Below are positions 27,862 to 36,467 of a stretch of 64,000 nucleotides of DNA, one piece after another. Positions within the stretch are counted from its first letter, which is position 1. The number at the start of each line of letters is the position of its first letter. This DNA comes from G965237725 sp965237725 (GTDB lineage: Bacteria; Pseudomonadota; Gammaproteobacteria; Arenicellales; Poriferihabitantaceae). A program made the translations under genes and the position numbers. The DNA lies in NCBI GenBank assembly GCA_965237725.1, contig OZ250151.1, positions 3,596,001 through 3,660,000 of the forward strand, in the 5' to 3' direction. The notes under the pieces were generated by a model, which did not search any database, was not told where the DNA came from, and was given only the letters and a program-made list of their open reading frames with translations.

Positions 27862-29025
27862 ATGAAAAATCTCCCCATATCAGCGATTACCGCAGGGTTT
27901 ATTTCTGTACTGGTAGGTTACACCGGATCCGCTGCCATCATATTTCAGGCGGCGATAAGCGCAGGCGCCGATGAAGCGATGATCGCATCATGGATGTTTG
28001 TCCTCGGCATTGCCATGGGCGTCACCACTATCGGACTGTCGCTTTACTATAAAGCGCCGATATTGACTGCATGGTCCACTCCCGGTGCGGCGGTGCTGGT
28101 TACCTCTCTTGCTGGCTTCTCCATGGCCGAGGCCATAGGCGCATTTATCGTATCTGCAGCTCTGATTACGCTGTTTGGGGTGACTGGATGGTTTGAGAAA
28201 CTCATGGATAAAATTCCATTCCCCATAGCAGCAGCGTTACTCGCCGGTGTGCTGGGAAAATTTGGCATCGACGTGTTTGTTTCCATGCAGTCGTCCTGGC
28301 AATTGGTTTTGCCCATGTTTCTGTCTTACCTTGTTTTCAAGGCATTCACAAAAATTTATGCCATACCCCTGGTTTTTCTGTTTTCCATGATTCTCGCGGG
28401 GGTGCTTGGACTTTCGAATTATAGGGAAGTGGAATTGTCTATAACCCAACCCATCTGGACTACGCCCGAGTTTAGTTTCGCCAGTATATTGACAATCGCC
28501 ATTCCGTTGTTCGTCGTAACCATGGCGTCACAAAATATTCCCGGGGTAGCCGTATTACGATCTTGTGGATATAAGGTCCCCGTATCCCCGGTGATCAGTA
28601 CGACAGGTATTACAACCTTGTTACTGGCACCGTTCGGCTGTTTTGCCGTTAACTATGCGGCGATTACTGCGGCCATTTGTGCAAGCGAAAACTCCCACCC
28701 CGACAAAGACAAAAGATATATTGCCACGGTGACCGCGGGAATAAACTATTTGCTTACCGGTATTTTCGCAGCAACCTTCGCCAGTTTATTTGCGTCCTTC
28801 CCCCAGGCCATGGTTTTGGCCATTGCCGGGATCGCCTTGTTCACGACTATTGCCAATAGCCTGAAACAGGCTATGGAGGGTGACAGTCATCGTGAAGCGG
28901 CATTGATTACCTTCCTGGTAACGTTGTCGGGAATGAGTCTTTGGGGAATTGGCTCAGCATTCTGGGGCCTGGTTTTTGGGGTTATAACCTTAATCGTGCT
29001 CGGGACACGAAAGCGGCACACATAA
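27862..29025 (+). CDS. benE: BenE-family transporter
   Basis: A 387-residue integral membrane protein with about 11-12 hydrophobic helices of the benzoate/H+ symporter (BenE) family. The N-terminus resembles BenE (ITAGFISVLVGYTGSAAIIFQAA), with the conserved TAWSTPGAAVL, NIPGVAVLRSCGY and FGCFAVNYAAITAAIC. No aromatic catabolic genes are adjacent, so the real substrate may differ from benzoate. It is preceded by the tdm-cupin pair on the same strand. Confidence 0.88.
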   Translation: MKNLPISAITAGFISVLVGYTGSAAIIFQAAISAGADEAMIASWMFVLGIAMGVTTIGLSLYYKAPILTAWSTPGAAVLVTSLAGFSMAEAIGAFIVSAALITLFGVTGWFEKLMDKIPFPIAAALLAGVLGKFGIDVFVSMQSSWQLVLPMFLSYLVFKAFTKIYAIPLVFLFSMILAGVLGLSNYREVELSITQPIWTTPEFSFASILTIAIPLFVVTMASQNIPGVAVLRSCGYKVPVSPVISTTGITTLLLAPFGCFAVNYAAITAAICASENSHPDKDKRYIATVTAGINYLLTGIFAATFASLFASFPQAMVLAIAGIALFTTIANSLKQAMEGDSHREAALITFLVTLSGMSLWGIGSAFWGLVFGVITLIVLGTRKRHT

Positions 29026-29160
29026 CTAGCAGATTATAGTTTAACCACTATTTATCAATAAGTTTCGACGCTTATCCAGCTCAATTCCATCGTCGAACAA
29101 ACATACAAAATTAACCGTGGGCTGTCCCCATTTGTACTGCCCATTTGTTCTGGTTGGATT

Positions 29161-30201
29161 TCAGCTTATACCATAGTGGGAGGTTGTGTATTTAAACCCC
29201 TGGTGATATTCGAATTTTCGTTGACCTGGTTTGTAATAATGATACAAAGGGCGGACACCTTCAGCGCAGAAATGACCGACAAGGCTTAATCGTGTTTGAT
29301 TATCTGTTTTGATGGGTGAGCCACCATGGACGAGGCCGCCGTGCCAGAAAATGACATCTCCTTTATTTGGTAAAAATCTCTGTATAGCAGCATTACGATT
29401 TTTGGCTTCTCGTTGTATCCAGTCATACCATTGTTGCAGTTGGTCTGGTCCATCTCGCTCTTCATCGTAATGCTTGAAGTGACCGCTGAACAAGAATCCC
29501 TCCCAGTTATGGCTACCGGGATAGAATATGAGTTCTCCTGATCCGATCTCTACATCTTCGAGGGCCACCCAGATGGCACCAAATGTCATGGGCGCATTTA
29601 TTCTTACAAATACAGTATCCTGGTGTAGTTCTTCTTCGGAGCCGAATTGATATCTGAAACTTTGTATCAATATTGGTGGAGACTCGAAGACAGTTTGAAA
29701 AAAACTCGTTGATGCTGAAGAGAACAGAATCTTCCTCGAATACTCAGAAAATTTGTAATCGTCGACAATGCGCAAACTCCTGTGCAATTCCAATAATTCA
29801 GGTTTGTATGTTACGGGGGTCCTGAAGCCTACGCCTGTTACTTTTAATGGTGTGTTGTTTTTATTGAGTAACTGTTCTATTTCGATTAAGTAATTATCAA
29901 TTAGCTCATGTTTAATGGCATTGGAAAAAATTACATAGCCATGATCACGCCAGTGTTTCAGGTTTTTCTCTTCAAATTTTGAGAATCCTCCAGAGTTTCT
30001 CTTTCGATTCAAAATTTGATAAAAATCGTTCCGATCTGTCCACATTCCACCAAATCTGGAGCTGTATTTTCTGCGATGAAATTTCTGCTTCAGGTATTCA
30101 AAATTTAGTGTTCCTAATGTATACAAAACCCTGTACAGGAAAATATTGCCATGAAAAATCCGTTTTAAACAGTAGATAATTTTTCTTAATAGGTTGTCCA
30201 T
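29161..30201 (-). CDS. Phytanoyl-CoA dioxygenase (PhyH) family protein
   Basis: A 346-residue Fe(II)/2-oxoglutarate dioxygenase. The iron triad is visible as H-x-D in EELHQDTVF (about 217) and the distal His in WHGGLVHGG (about 293); the 2OG arginine is in QTRLSLVGHF. The N-terminal 90 residues are an extra basic, aromatic-rich segment without a signal peptide. It is divergent from an ATP-grasp/methyltransferase pair. The substrate is unknown; PhyH members hydroxylate lipids, osmolytes such as ectoine, and small natural products. Confidence 0.82.
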   Translation of the reverse strand: MDNLLRKIIYCLKRIFHGNIFLYRVLYTLGTLNFEYLKQKFHRRKYSSRFGGMWTDRNDFYQILNRKRNSGGFSKFEEKNLKHWRDHGYVIFSNAIKHELIDNYLIEIEQLLNKNNTPLKVTGVGFRTPVTYKPELLELHRSLRIVDDYKFSEYSRKILFSSASTSFFQTVFESPPILIQSFRYQFGSEEELHQDTVFVRINAPMTFGAIWVALEDVEIGSGELIFYPGSHNWEGFLFSGHFKHYDEERDGPDQLQQWYDWIQREAKNRNAAIQRFLPNKGDVIFWHGGLVHGGSPIKTDNQTRLSLVGHFCAEGVRPLYHYYKPGQRKFEYHQGFKYTTSHYGIS

Positions 30202-30684
30202 ATTGTGTGGTTCAAATTTTGACTTACTGGATAATTACTAAGATATTGGCTGTTAAGCGTAGTGCAAATAACACCGTTGCGCACTTCAAAGTTCGGTCTG
30301 CCGGGCCGCTATCGAGGATATCTCGGTCCAGCTACTCGTTGATAATTGACTCCGCGCCAGTGTCTCTCCATTCAAAGACATCCTGTAACGAGTATACAGC
30401 AGTTATACAAAAATTCGAAAAAGTATAGATTTTCGTAGAGCTTTAAACTCGAAGGTTCGATATCCAAACTAAAAATAAAAATGCTGTGAATGTGGGAGTG
30501 ACGATACCCTGCAGCCCGCAACTCCAGTTTAAAGGAAGGGTATGGCTGTAAAATCGGGGTATAGCCCAGTTGCATGCTTTATAATTTGTGCTGGTTAAGC
30601 AGGCATGCGGACTAACCCGCATGCTGAATTGTGATTAATTAGGCGACTAAAAGTTAGGCGACCAAATAATAAATACAAATAAAA
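30202..30684. promoter_or_regulatory. Intergenic region, PhyH gene / ATP-grasp gene
   Basis: About 480 bp between divergent genes without a convincing ORF. It must contain both promoters. No repeat, terminator or operator could be made out by eye. Confidence 0.3.
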
Positions 30685-31551
30685 TTGAATAAAACTAAAG
30701 CACTCCGATCCCACAAGAATGCGACGCAAAAGACGCTCCTTATTCTGAAAGATAGAAACAGTAAAGGGAAAAACTATCTTATCGATGAGATTGCCAGCCG
30801 TTGGGAGAATGATGATTACGAGATAGTCGATCACTTCGGTTGGGAAAACATACCTGAAGCGGAAATTACTGTATTGCATTTTGATCAAACCAGGATTCAA
30901 ACAGACCAGTTGTGCAAGTTAACTCATCGTAAAACAGTTTTGAATCGGGAGGTTACTGACATCTCAAAACAATGCTTCAGTCAGCTGCTAGTTAGTTCGG
31001 ATGACCCATATCAAGGGAAAGTTATTGTAAAAACAAATCTGAATTTTGGCGGCATCCCGGAATTTGGATGGTTTCGTTATTATGTTTCAACCATTTTCAG
31101 CCCATTTGCAGGAAGGCGGGTAAAGATGATAAACCCATACAAATATCCGGTATTTGACAACAAGGAGGAGGTGCCAGAAACCGTTTGGCAGAATAAAAAC
31201 CTAATTGTCGAAAAATTCCTTCCAGAATTTGAAAACGGATTATTTTATGTCAGATGTTGGGTTTTCCTTGGGGATCAAAATTGGGCTGGACGGTTTGGTG
31301 CCCGGGAACCAATAGTAAAATTCAGTCGAATGGTAACAGAGGTTGAGGAAATTTCCGTACCAGATGAGCTGCTGCAGTTTAGAATGAAAAACAATCTGGA
31401 TTACGGTAGAATCGATTTCGTCATGCACGATAGCAGACCCGTCGTGCTTGATGTAAACAAGACGATTGGTTGCGCTGCTAATCCTGAACCATACAATTCT
31501 GTCCTTTGTCATCTCGCCAAGGGCTTCGACTCATTTGCGAATCAAAACTAA
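30685..31551 (+). CDS. ATP-grasp-like protein of unknown substrate
   Basis: A 288-residue protein that looks like an ATP-grasp ligase. Features are KVIVKTNLNFGG (ATP-binding lysine region), NKNLIVEKFLPEFENG (hinge) and the C-terminal YGRIDFVMHDSRPVVLDVNKTIG, matching the acidic/Asn magnesium site of that fold. The substrate is unknown. It starts with TTG with no good ribosome binding site, so the true start is uncertain. It ends 8 bp before a methyltransferase gene, forming a two-gene operon; the pair lies opposite a PhyH dioxygenase. A small biosynthetic cluster is possible. Confidence 0.65.
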   Translation: MNKTKALRSHKNATQKTLLILKDRNSKGKNYLIDEIASRWENDDYEIVDHFGWENIPEAEITVLHFDQTRIQTDQLCKLTHRKTVLNREVTDISKQCFSQLLVSSDDPYQGKVIVKTNLNFGGIPEFGWFRYYVSTIFSPFAGRRVKMINPYKYPVFDNKEEVPETVWQNKNLIVEKFLPEFENGLFYVRCWVFLGDQNWAGRFGAREPIVKFSRMVTEVEEISVPDELLQFRMKNNLDYGRIDFVMHDSRPVVLDVNKTIGCAANPEPYNSVLCHLAKGFDSFANQN

Positions 31552-31559
31552 GCGAAATA

Positions 31560-32447
31560 ATGTCGAAATTTTCAGAGGAAAATGCAAGTCAGTTTATGTG
31601 CGTCTGGGATAGTCTTCGGTGCCCAGTAAGACCAGGGAGAGAAGGGATGACTCTATATGGACAACAACTTCGAAGTATCGAGAATCCAAGCGTGCTTATA
31701 TTTGGGGCTACTCCAGAATTGGTAGATGTTGCTATTGAGGCTGATGCCAACCGAATAGTTTGTATTGAGCAAAACCCCGATATTCTGGAAGCTATGAACA
31801 GACTGAGTTCACGGAATTGGCAACAGGTAGAAAAGGTGGTTGGTAACTGGCTGGAAGAGGATCCGCGATATATCTGTCAATTTGATTACATTGCTTGCGA
31901 TGGCGGACTGCTGTTCATAGAGTACCCTAACCATTGGAATTCCTTGTTTGACCTTTCCAGAATATATTTAAAGCCCGGCGGGTTATTCATTGCCAAAGTG
32001 TTTCTTGTAACTGACTGCAATAAGAGCTATTCATCTCTTACCAACGATCTAATCGAAACGTTTGACAATAATTTTACCGAAAATAATGCTGAAAGAATTG
32101 AAGCATTCAAGCAGTTAGTCAGTGAATTAAGAATAGCGACTTACATTGATGCAAGCCTAGATGATGGTTCATTCAACCAGGAGCTGCTGGTAACCAGGGC
32201 AGACGAGTTGCACGATACTCTTACTGCTAAATATAAGTTTGACGAAATGAGCTTTATTGTCAAAGCTGCAATGTCATTACTAGCGAGATCCAGAACAAAT
32301 GTAACAGATACCATTTCTGGAGTCGTATATGAAAAGACTGAAAAGCTACTGCAGGAAAAGGAATTTTCGGTAAGTTACCACCCATTGCCCGATCCTCCTA
32401 TCCCGAATTCGAACTACATGTTCGTAGCAAAAAAATCTGACGAATAG
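31560..32447 (+). CDS. Class I SAM-dependent methyltransferase-like protein
   Basis: A Rossmann-fold protein of 295 residues. The glycine loop is VLIFGATPELVDVA, the acidic residue after strand 2 is in IVCIEQNP, and strand 4 reads FDYIACDGGLLF. The GATPE loop departs from the usual GxGxG but occurs in class I methyltransferases. The open frame begins at a TTG inside the upstream gene (31506), but the ATG at 31560, just after the upstream stop, is the natural start. Substrate unknown. It is co-transcribed with the ATP-grasp gene. Confidence 0.7.
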   Translation: MSKFSEENASQFMCVWDSLRCPVRPGREGMTLYGQQLRSIENPSVLIFGATPELVDVAIEADANRIVCIEQNPDILEAMNRLSSRNWQQVEKVVGNWLEEDPRYICQFDYIACDGGLLFIEYPNHWNSLFDLSRIYLKPGGLFIAKVFLVTDCNKSYSSLTNDLIETFDNNFTENNAERIEAFKQLVSELRIATYIDASLDDGSFNQELLVTRADELHDTLTAKYKFDEMSFIVKAAMSLLARSRTNVTDTISGVVYEKTEKLLQEKEFSVSYHPLPDPPIPNSNYMFVAKKSDE

Positions 32448-32580
32448 TATCCAATGATTCTGGCCTGTGGTTCGCCTTTTTAAATTAAGTATGGATTCAA
32501 TAGAAATCACTTCACTAACACCAGATGGGGCGAAATTAGATGCTCAAATTTCCGATACCTCGGTAATTCTGGGGGAACCT

Positions 32581-32640
32581 CAGTTTACTTATTTCCTCAA
32601 ATTCTAGATCTGTCGGTCTGAGATTGAAATAAGTAAACTG
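32581..32640. repeat. REP-like inverted repeat
   Basis: CAGTTTACTTATTTC (32581-32595) is perfectly inverted as GAAATAAGTAAACTG (32626-32640) around a 30-bp loop, with CCCC on the right flank. GGGGACAGTTT-type ends recur at about 54457, and CTGTCCCC occurs at about 29126 and 53990. This suggests a dispersed palindromic element rather than a terminator, since no T-run abuts it. Confidence 0.7.
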
Positions 32641-32728
32641 TCCCCTTTATTCCAAAGCAAGAATTCCTTGACTTAAAGTTAGGTTGAAGTATTACACTTT
32701 AATCTAATTTGAACAGCAGGAAATTAAC

Positions 32729-33103
32729 ATGAAATTTACCAGAACAGGCATCATTCTGTGCACCGAGAATTATGCGCAATGCGTAGACTTTTACATCGAA
32801 ATTTTAGAATTGCCAGTTTTGCACTCATATGATAATCAACACTCGAAACTGACTTGTTTCGATATGGGTGGCAATAACTATCTGATGATCGAGACCGGTG
32901 GAACAGCCAAGCCGGATGGTAAATCAATAACCGACAATCCGGTGTGGTTGAGATTTAATCTTGAGAATGTCGAAGCGGCGGTGAGGGAATTAGAACATAA
33001 AGGGGTGGAAGTGGTGCTGCGAAAAGAGGTCTGGGGCACGGTAGCTGATTTTTTCGATCCCGATGGTAATGTATGTTCTTTCAGGGACGAAGGGACGTTT
33101 TAA
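32729..33103 (+). CDS. VOC-superfamily (glyoxalase/bleomycin-resistance fold) protein
   Basis: A 124-residue single VOC protein made of two beta-alpha-beta3 modules: TGIILCTENYAQCVDFYIEIL at the start, WLRFNLENVEAAVRELEHKG in the middle and ADFFDPDGNVCSFRDEG at the end. A Glu near the C-terminus and an acidic residue in the first module could bind metal. The substrate is not predictable. It is a stand-alone gene with its own short upstream region. Confidence 0.85.
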   Translation: MKFTRTGIILCTENYAQCVDFYIEILELPVLHSYDNQHSKLTCFDMGGNNYLMIETGGTAKPDGKSITDNPVWLRFNLENVEAAVRELEHKGVEVVLRKEVWGTVADFFDPDGNVCSFRDEGTF

Positions 33104-33135
33104 ATTATCCAGATTGATTGTGAAAATACCCAGGA

Positions 33136-34050
33136 TCAGGGTATACAAAGTTTCCCGCTCAGTATACGGGTTGCCGTACCACTCACTTTTACCGAAGTAA
33201 TGACATCTTCGGTGACACCGATTTGGGTTTGAATTATTGATTGCCGTTTCATTTCAACGCCCTGATGGGCGGTAATCAAGCTAATTCCATTTGAGCTAAC
33301 CGGAATTTTTTTATGGGTGACCAGATAACTGCCTACGGCACCATTGGTGGTTCCAGATGCGGCTTCTTCAGGCACGCCAATAGCCGGACAAAAGTCCCGT
33401 ATACGCACATCGATTTCGGAGTTTTCTCTATCCATTGAAAACACGGCAACGGAATCAACATTCAGTCTGTTAGACAGGGCATGCAATCCATCAATATCAG
33501 GATGGATTGCTTCCATGTCATTCACACTTCGCACCGGTAAGAAAACGTGTTTGAGTCCTGTGGATCCCGTTTGAATGGGTAAATCCGTATTCATTGCCGC
33601 AACCGGTAATCCCAGCAATTTCGCTGCTGTCTCGATGGATACGTCGGTTGGTTTAAACCAGGGGTTGGGTTGAGTCATGATGCAATGAGGCTGGTCATTT
33701 TCATCCCAGCTAATTTCTATAGGAATCTCTCCCGGTGGCGCCTGGAGATTCAAATTAGCGATTTTGTTTTGATCGGTCGATACGATATCCAACTCTGCCA
33801 ATGCGCACATCCCAGCGACGATGGCATGTCCACACATACTGAATTCACCGCTTGGAGAGAAAAACCGAATTTGTGGTGAATTACTTTTGGCCTGAAAAAT
33901 AAATGCGGTGGCTGGCGCCGCCAATTCTGCAGCGATTTTCCCCATATCGCTTTCATTTAAATCATTACTATGCGGTATTACCCAACAGACATTGCCGCCG
34001 AATGCCTCACTGGAGAAAGGGTTGTAAAGGTAGGCATCAAAACTTCGCAT
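33136..34050 (-). CDS. PhzF-family isomerase/epimerase
   Basis: A 304-residue protein with the diaminopimelate-epimerase fold. PhzF hallmarks are AFGGNVCWVI near the N-terminus, FSPSGEFSMCGHA (about residue 65) and EEAASGTTNGAVGSYL (about 230), which bind the substrate carboxylate. Most members, unlike PhzF itself, have no known function. It is convergent with the VOC gene and divergent from the DUF1203 gene. Confidence 0.9.
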   Translation of the reverse strand: MRSFDAYLYNPFSSEAFGGNVCWVIPHSNDLNESDMGKIAAELAAPATAFIFQAKSNSPQIRFFSPSGEFSMCGHAIVAGMCALAELDIVSTDQNKIANLNLQAPPGEIPIEISWDENDQPHCIMTQPNPWFKPTDVSIETAAKLLGLPVAAMNTDLPIQTGSTGLKHVFLPVRSVNDMEAIHPDIDGLHALSNRLNVDSVAVFSMDRENSEIDVRIRDFCPAIGVPEEAASGTTNGAVGSYLVTHKKIPVSSNGISLITAHQGVEMKRQSIIQTQIGVTEDVITSVKVSGTATRILSGKLCIP

Positions 34051-34197
34051 GATTATTACTTCAAATTTTGTCTATGATTTTTTGTTTCCATGGACAGCAT
34101 TGAACTACGCCCGTGTCATGGCCCGAAAAATGCCAGACCCGTAATTTAGGATTAGTTATCCTGTAGTCTAATATTATCCTATGACAAGACTATCGAT

Positions 34198-34656
34198 ATG
34201 AAATATTTAGCTCTAGATACGAAACACGTCAGACAATTGCAATCTGGCGGTGTCGATGCAAATGGTCAGATTGCGGAACACGCCATATCCGACGGCACCG
34301 GGAATCCTTGTCGACACTGCCTCGGAGATATACCAAATGGGGAATCGATGCTGATTCTTGGTTATCGACCTTTTACAACATTGCAACCCTATGCTGAGGT
34401 TGGGCCCGTTTTTCTCTGTGCAAACCATTGCCAGCGCCATGATGAATCTGGAGGAGTGCCCAAACTTTATCAATCGAGAAAAATGTTAGTTCGTGGGTAT
34501 GATCAAAATGAACGAATAATTTATGGAACAGGAAAAATAGTTGCCATGGAAAATTTTGAAAGCGAAGCGGAAGAGCTATTTGATCACGCTGAGGTTATGT
34601 TTATTCACGCCCGCTCTCCATCAAATAATTGCTACCATTTTCGTATCGAGCGGTAA
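34198..34656 (+). CDS. DUF1203 family protein
   Basis: A 152-residue protein matching DUF1203 as I know it: PCRHCLGDIPNGESMLILGYRPF, GPVFLCANHCQRH and the C-terminal VMFIHARSPSNNCYHFRIER. The Cys/His-rich blocks suggest metal binding, but no function is established. It is convergent with the next gene, with stops 1 bp apart. Confidence 0.85.
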   Translation: MKYLALDTKHVRQLQSGGVDANGQIAEHAISDGTGNPCRHCLGDIPNGESMLILGYRPFTTLQPYAEVGPVFLCANHCQRHDESGGVPKLYQSRKMLVRGYDQNERIIYGTGKIVAMENFESEAEELFDHAEVMFIHARSPSNNCYHFRIER

Positions 34657-34657
34657 A

Positions 34658-35413
34658 TTATTTCGATTTAACCGTAATCGACTTCCACCATCTGTGGTCA
34701 GATTGGCTTTGGAAATCAGTAACAACTGATTTAGTCGCACGCCAGGACCTTAAAAATTTGCCACCAACAATAATTTCATTGGCACCTTCCTGGGGTCTTA
34801 AAATTTTTATCTGCCTGAAGGTTTTGCCATAGGCTTTGCGAATCTGGATTTGCGTATTTCTGTGATCCTGGTGGGTCACCAGATTGCTCATGACAATTCC
34901 TTCGCTTCGACTACAGCGCGTAAGTAAATTCATCATCCGGTCAGAATCAATAACCGGCCTGTATACATCCGTAGTGCCGGTCAGAAACAGGTCGTCGATG
35001 ACAATGTCGAATCGTTTTCGGGTTGTGGCCAGGTAATCATAAGCATCACCAATCACAATTTCGAGATTGCTGGATTTTTCAAGATGCAAGTATCGTGTTG
35101 CCAGGTCGACGAGTTCGGAATCGATTTCGACTGCAGTAATTTTTGCTTTGGGTAAGAGGTGCCTGATAATGTTTACGATGGTTCCACCGCCCAGACCCAG
35201 CACCAGAATTGCAGTTGGTGATTTTGGATGCAACAGACAACCCGCTCCGAGGGCATCCCAGTAATAGGCGGTTAACAAACAGCGTGGATGCCAGGTGCCG
35301 AATGAACCCCCTGCAACTTCCATCTCAATACGGTCATGAACTTTTCGTATTGAAACTTGATTAAATTGTGTCGATCTCGAATGAATCAGACCCCGGGCCG
35401 GTTTGGTTTTCAT
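34658..35413 (-). CDS. Spermidine synthase-like protein (SAM-dependent methyltransferase fold)
   Basis: A 251-residue protein with the polyamine synthase/methyltransferase core: LVLGLGGGTIVNII (glycine loop), ITAVEIDSELVDLA (acidic residue after strand 2) and FDIVIDDLFL (strand 4). It lacks the N-terminal beta domain of real spermidine synthase, so polyamine synthesis is doubtful. Substrate unknown. Convergent with the DUF1203 gene and in line with the LysR gene upstream, 42 bp away. Confidence 0.78.
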   Translation of the reverse strand: MKTKPARGLIHSRSTQFNQVSIRKVHDRIEMEVAGGSFGTWHPRCLLTAYYWDALGAGCLLHPKSPTAILVLGLGGGTIVNIIRHLLPKAKITAVEIDSELVDLATRYLHLEKSSNLEIVIGDAYDYLATTRKRFDIVIDDLFLTGTTDVYRPVIDSDRMMNLLTRCSRSEGIVMSNLVTHQDHRNTQIQIRKAYGKTFRQIKILRPQEGANEIIVGGKFLRSWRATKSVVTDFQSQSDHRWWKSITVKSK

Positions 35414-35455
35414 GGTGAGTTTCCAGGGAAGTCAGCCTGCAAGTCAGCCATGAAG

Positions 35456-36370
35456 TTATCCTGGATTATTCGGAAATTCGTTCTTGCTCCACTGCGCAAA
35501 TGCCTGTGCTGAGAGGCTGAGCTCGCGATTGTCGGGCCATATCAGATAATATCCCAATGACGAACGAACGGACAAATCCAGGGCCTTGACCAGCAGGCCT
35601 TTGTTGAGATCATCGTCAATGAGATACCGCCAGCCCAATGCAATGCCCTGTCCATTTTTAGTCGCTTCAATGATCAACGGATAACTATTGATATGCAGCC
35701 CTTTGTGATGGGCTGGTAAATTGACATTGTTTTTGCTTAGCCAGGATCGCCAGTTTATCCAGTCCCAGTGATTGTCTTCTAGCTCGAGCAATACTTGATC
35801 CACCAGGGAATCCGGGGTTAGGTTTGAATCTAGTTGCTGAAGATAGGCTGGACTGCAGACCGGAAAAATTTCTTCATCAAATAAGCGCTCAGATTTAAAC
35901 CCGGGCCAGATACCATTACCATGAATGATTGCAATTTGAATTTCATCTGCAAGGCAATCACGCTCATCATCAGATGCGATAAAGCGCAATGTCGTATCTG
36001 GATTTTGTTGCTGGAATCCGGGCAATCTGGGCATCAGCCACATCGATGCAATGGACTGATCCGTGGCAATATTGAGCTGGTCTTTTGTGGGTGGCGTTGA
36101 TAGCTCCGTAGTTGCATTGGCCAGCTGATGCAGAACAGTAGATACGGTATGCTGATAAACCCGACCCTGGGCGGATAATTGGACAGATCTGTGTGAACGG
36201 ATAAACAGATTCACCCCCAGGCTTCGCTCGAGGTTTCGGATCTGTTGGCTCACCGCTGCCTGGGAGAGATTGAGTTCAGTGGCGGCTGCGGTAAAACTTA
36301 ATTGTCGTGCAGCGGCCTCAAATGCAATTAATGGTTCCAGCGGAGGGAGCTGCTTTTTTAACGTTTGCAT
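35456..36370 (-). CDS. LysR-family regulator, GcvA type, divergent from Rieske oxygenase
   Basis: A 304-residue LTTR. The N-terminal winged helix (PLEPLIAFEAAARQLSFTAAATELNLSQAAVSQQIRNLE) is of the GcvA group, followed by the type 2 periplasmic-binding-like effector domain. It is divergent from the Rieske oxygenase gene across a 97-bp gap, which strongly suggests that it controls that gene. Effector unknown; a quaternary amine or its degradation product is plausible. Confidence 0.9.
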   Translation of the reverse strand: MQTLKKQLPPLEPLIAFEAAARQLSFTAAATELNLSQAAVSQQIRNLERSLGVNLFIRSHRSVQLSAQGRVYQHTVSTVLHQLANATTELSTPPTKDQLNIATDQSIASMWLMPRLPGFQQQNPDTTLRFIASDDERDCLADEIQIAIIHGNGIWPGFKSERLFDEEIFPVCSPAYLQQLDSNLTPDSLVDQVLLELEDNHWDWINWRSWLSKNNVNLPAHHKGLHINSYPLIIEATKNGQGIALGWRYLIDDDLNKGLLVKALDLSVRSSLGYYLIWPDNRELSLSAQAFAQWSKNEFPNNPG

Positions 36371-36467
36371 AAGCTAATCTTATCAATTAGACCTGATTAT
36401 TAACGTTTGAACTAAATAAGGCATTATCATACATTATGCGAAACCCTATCCAAACCAGGTAACGAAA

